Assembly (NCBI GenBank): GCA_000316135.1
Contig: JH993996.1
Coordinates: 1-18,271, forward strand
From: Trachipleistophora hominis
Lineage: Eukaryota; Microsporidia; Pleistophoridae
DNA: 18,271 nt
Reading direction: 5' to 3'
Shown: positions 17,401 through 18,271 of the stretch, one piece after another
Position numbering within the stretch: position 1 is the first letter of the stretch
How the letters are laid out: the number at the start of each line of letters is the position of its first letter
The notes under the pieces: generated by a model
Database searches by the model: none
What the model saw: only the letters and a program-made list of their open reading frames with translations
What the model was told of the DNA's origin: nothing
Made by a program: the position numbers and the translations under genes

Positions 17401-18239
17401 GAGAGCTGCTCTTGTATGAGAATGGCACGTTCTACTCCCTTGATTATGAAATATGCGCCCTCGTCAAGCGGGCACTCCCTGCGATAGGCGGGTCGTTTTG
17501 TTACAAAGAGTCTCTTCATTTGTGCTATATCACGTGATATAGTGCTGTTCATTTGTGTTTCATTTCGTTTTTTTGTTCGGAGGCCGCTTACAGCACGTTT
17601 TTTCGTAGAATCAGCGCCGTTTTCTGTAAAACCCCCCTCAATCAGACTGTCTTTTACAGCGCCATGCATCTCTTCCGTTAAAAACGTATCATCAGCGATT
17701 GCAACGTTCCTTTTCTCGTTCATTATATCTTCTTTAACCGTATTATCTGTCTCGTTTTGTACAATCCGACCATCTTTCATCTCATCAACTATTCCATCAT
17801 TATCGTTGACTATATTTCCATTACCATCCAAAATGCATTCCTTCATCCACCCCATCTCCTCATCCTCACCAGCACTCCCCAAGTGGCAAAGTATACTTCC
17901 AACCATGACAGGCATCTTCCCAATAACAACATCCTTCCTAACATTTATCTTCCTACACACACAATATTCAACATCAACCACAATGTCGCCCAGGTAGCTC
18001 AAATCCCTTAGTCGGCACTCCTCGGGCAAAACATCTCTGACTACCATATTATCAATTATGTTGGGCTTGTTCACCCGTATGTTGGACATTTTCATGTGGA
18101 ATGACGGGTCTATGTCTGAAAGGATGGTATTGTTCACTTTGAGAATGTTTTTTAGATCGGTGGTTATGAAGTGGTTGTAGGAGGTAAGATGGTGGCGAAA
18201 GAGACCGTTCTGTTTGAGAAATGATTTTATGAGATTCAT
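14448..18239 (-). CDS. RPC2: DNA-directed RNA polymerase III second-largest subunit (RPC2/RET1 family)
   Basis: Complete, 1263 residues, beta-type catalytic subunit of nuclear RNA polymerase III, which makes tRNA and 5S rRNA. Pol III rather than I or II is indicated by the N-terminal DIDPSFHMKMSNIRV region (42-56), DTPEGESCGLVKTLSMLTEI (533-552) and PYACKLLFVELMAMG near the end. Other hallmarks: GYDIEDAIVLNR (799-810), carrying the acidic pair near the active site; GDKFSSRHGQKG (998-1009); GPVYYQRLKHMVEDKIHAR (1141-1159); EGRSREGGLRVGEMERD (1173-1189). It exceeds the ~1150 residues of yeast RET1 because of hydrophilic insertions at about 122-235, 838-940 and 1065-1098, all between conserved blocks. 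The C-terminal zinc site is CDRC (1216-1219) but its second half is an adjacent CC (1229-1230). The ATG at 18239 is right after CCCC, and the conserved N-terminus begins about 17 residues later. The gene is richer in GC than its neighbours and intact, and converges on the retroelement remnant. Confidence 0.97.
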   Translation of the reverse strand: MNLIKSFLKQNGLFRHHLTSYNHFITTDLKNILKVNNTILSDIDPSFHMKMSNIRVNKPNIIDNMVVRDVLPEECRLRDLSYLGDIVVDVEYCVCRKINVRKDVVIGKMPVMVGSILCHLGSAGEDEEMGWMKECILDGNGNIVNDNDGIVDEMKDGRIVQNETDNTVKEDIMNEKRNVAIADDTFLTEEMHGAVKDSLIEGGFTENGADSTKKRAVSGLRTKKRNETQMNSTISRDIAQMKRLFVTKRPAYRRECPLDEGAYFIIKGVERAILIQEQLSKNRIIVTNETSTVSSFTSERKSRTTVIRKNNNYFVKNNVFTEDVPLIVLLKNYGVEEHEIVSLGCSLNDLRIDVHAYLKSVCKGREGFMDEIVLPNVKREVKGFYLLTMARLIERKGTFSDLDFLGNKRFELSGSLLCLLFEDALKRFNEEIKKGIDKILSKRMRAQEFQPLSLISLNNTITNTLCRAISTGNWNIGRFRMERSGVSTALSRLSYLNTVNTLTRVVSQFEKTRKIAGPRSLHTSCFGVLCPCDTPEGESCGLVKTLSMLTEITVDVPFDEKVFLVLGVAMGNFKNKFLVFLNGCPVGSCNECIVERLVRMRRAGTIDKYVSVSRTDTFVFVSTDGGRICRPLLVNPYVNADNNELGGKAAVNSASDTNHSTRFARFLQRTVYNEYMSMHDLVHKGVVEYLDINEQCNALISLRHRYSTKHTHYELHPITMLSYSATTIPFPEHNQSPRNTYQCAMGKQSMGIACFNYKQRFDNVLFINYYVQRPVTYGDYVPEVLSGQNVMVAVMSLSGYDIEDAIVLNRNSLDRGMARVTVYKSYSVGIGRYGDGSSDVIMPFKECDGDVCQGQGVEKKRKSVKDATSNTKGRGNDDWDKNKRMNDETEEKNTEMEMYGEEERQNDKEMKNKRENYNEGARKCNHNPTNSTSSNLTMNDGIRCVGEIVKNDILINKYSPKGVFNGLFHKKLAIVDTVVITDTLIKIKMRETRTPVIGDKFSSRHGQKGVVGRIIRAVDLPFNERGIVPDLIMNPHGFPSRMTLGKIKEVVAGKVGVLLGRRMECSAYSFNEYDDKCSVADNGDDIDSDGDKYFTCNDKKTLKTIEDYCMVLQSLGYSYSGKETFYSGMTGKPIPTHVFFGPVYYQRLKHMVEDKIHARNIGKRTVLTRQPTEGRSREGGLRVGEMERDCLVGHGAAEMLRDRLLFSSDAVDVGVCDRCYVVKDRGGACCGRVVDVKMPYACKLLFVELMAMGIYPRIKIGKY

Positions 18240-18249
18240 GGGGTATGGG
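18240..18249 (-). promoter_or_regulatory. CCC-type promoter motif next to the RPC2 start codon
   Basis: On the minus strand the bases just before the ATG read CCCATACCCC, with an AT-rich word (AATATTTTA) about 15 bases further upstream. Short CCC- or GGG-like motifs close to the start codon are described for highly expressed microsporidian genes, so this supports both the start choice and the assignment to microsporidia. Confidence 0.55.
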
Positions 18250-18271
18250 CAGTGTAAAATATTGAAAGGGT

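Noticed and set aside
1..18271. CRISPR array, insertion sequence or bacterial operon
   Set aside because: The window holds a eukaryotic nuclear Pol III subunit, no regularly spaced repeats, no ribosome binding sites and no prokaryotic mobile genes.

Overview
The window looks like nuclear DNA of a microsporidian (intracellular fungal parasite). The anchor is a complete second-largest subunit of RNA polymerase III (RPC2) on the minus strand at the right end. It is a recognisable but divergent fungal-type Pol III protein with low-complexity insertions, and its start codon is preceded directly by C-rich triplets, as is common in microsporidian promoters. The rest is very AT-rich and gene-poor, with long spacers, rapidly evolving leucine-rich-repeat (LRR) proteins, secretion signals and retroelement debris. 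This resembles the larger microsporidian genomes of the Trachipleistophora/Vavraia type. The genus is an inference from style, not from a match.

Layout. (1) 1-1542, minus: a gene with a signal peptide followed by a long Ser/Thr/Asn/Glu-rich, probably disordered protein. It runs off the left edge and its reading frame changes twice, both times at a run of six A. Its third segment holds a textbook SUMO-interacting motif (VIVISSDSE), so if it is one protein it is a candidate host-directed effector. (2) 1543-4963: a 3.4-kb AT-rich spacer with no convincing gene, only short LRR-flavoured fragments. (3) 4964-6929, plus: a secreted LRR-like protein with one frame change and a possible intron near its 3' end. 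(4) 6930-8680: an AT-rich spacer holding a decayed coding region on the minus strand (about 7395-8015). (5) 8681-13237, plus: an intact 1518-residue LRR-like protein without a clear signal peptide. (6) about 13410-14220: an island visibly richer in G+C with the remains of a retroelement-like ORF, ending in a broken zinc-knuckle sequence and several small perfect hairpins. (7) 14448-18239, minus: RPC2.

The two longest genes (1518 and 1263 codons) are uninterrupted, while both genes with signal peptides are broken. Random sequencing error alone would not predict that split. The choice is between decay of exported-protein genes, homopolymer miscalls, and slippage or splicing in expressed genes. 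Apart from RPC2 (core Pol III transcription of tRNA and 5S RNA) no function is assigned with confidence. The LRR proteins and the N-terminal secreted gene look like fast-evolving accessory, host-interface genes next to a housekeeping gene.
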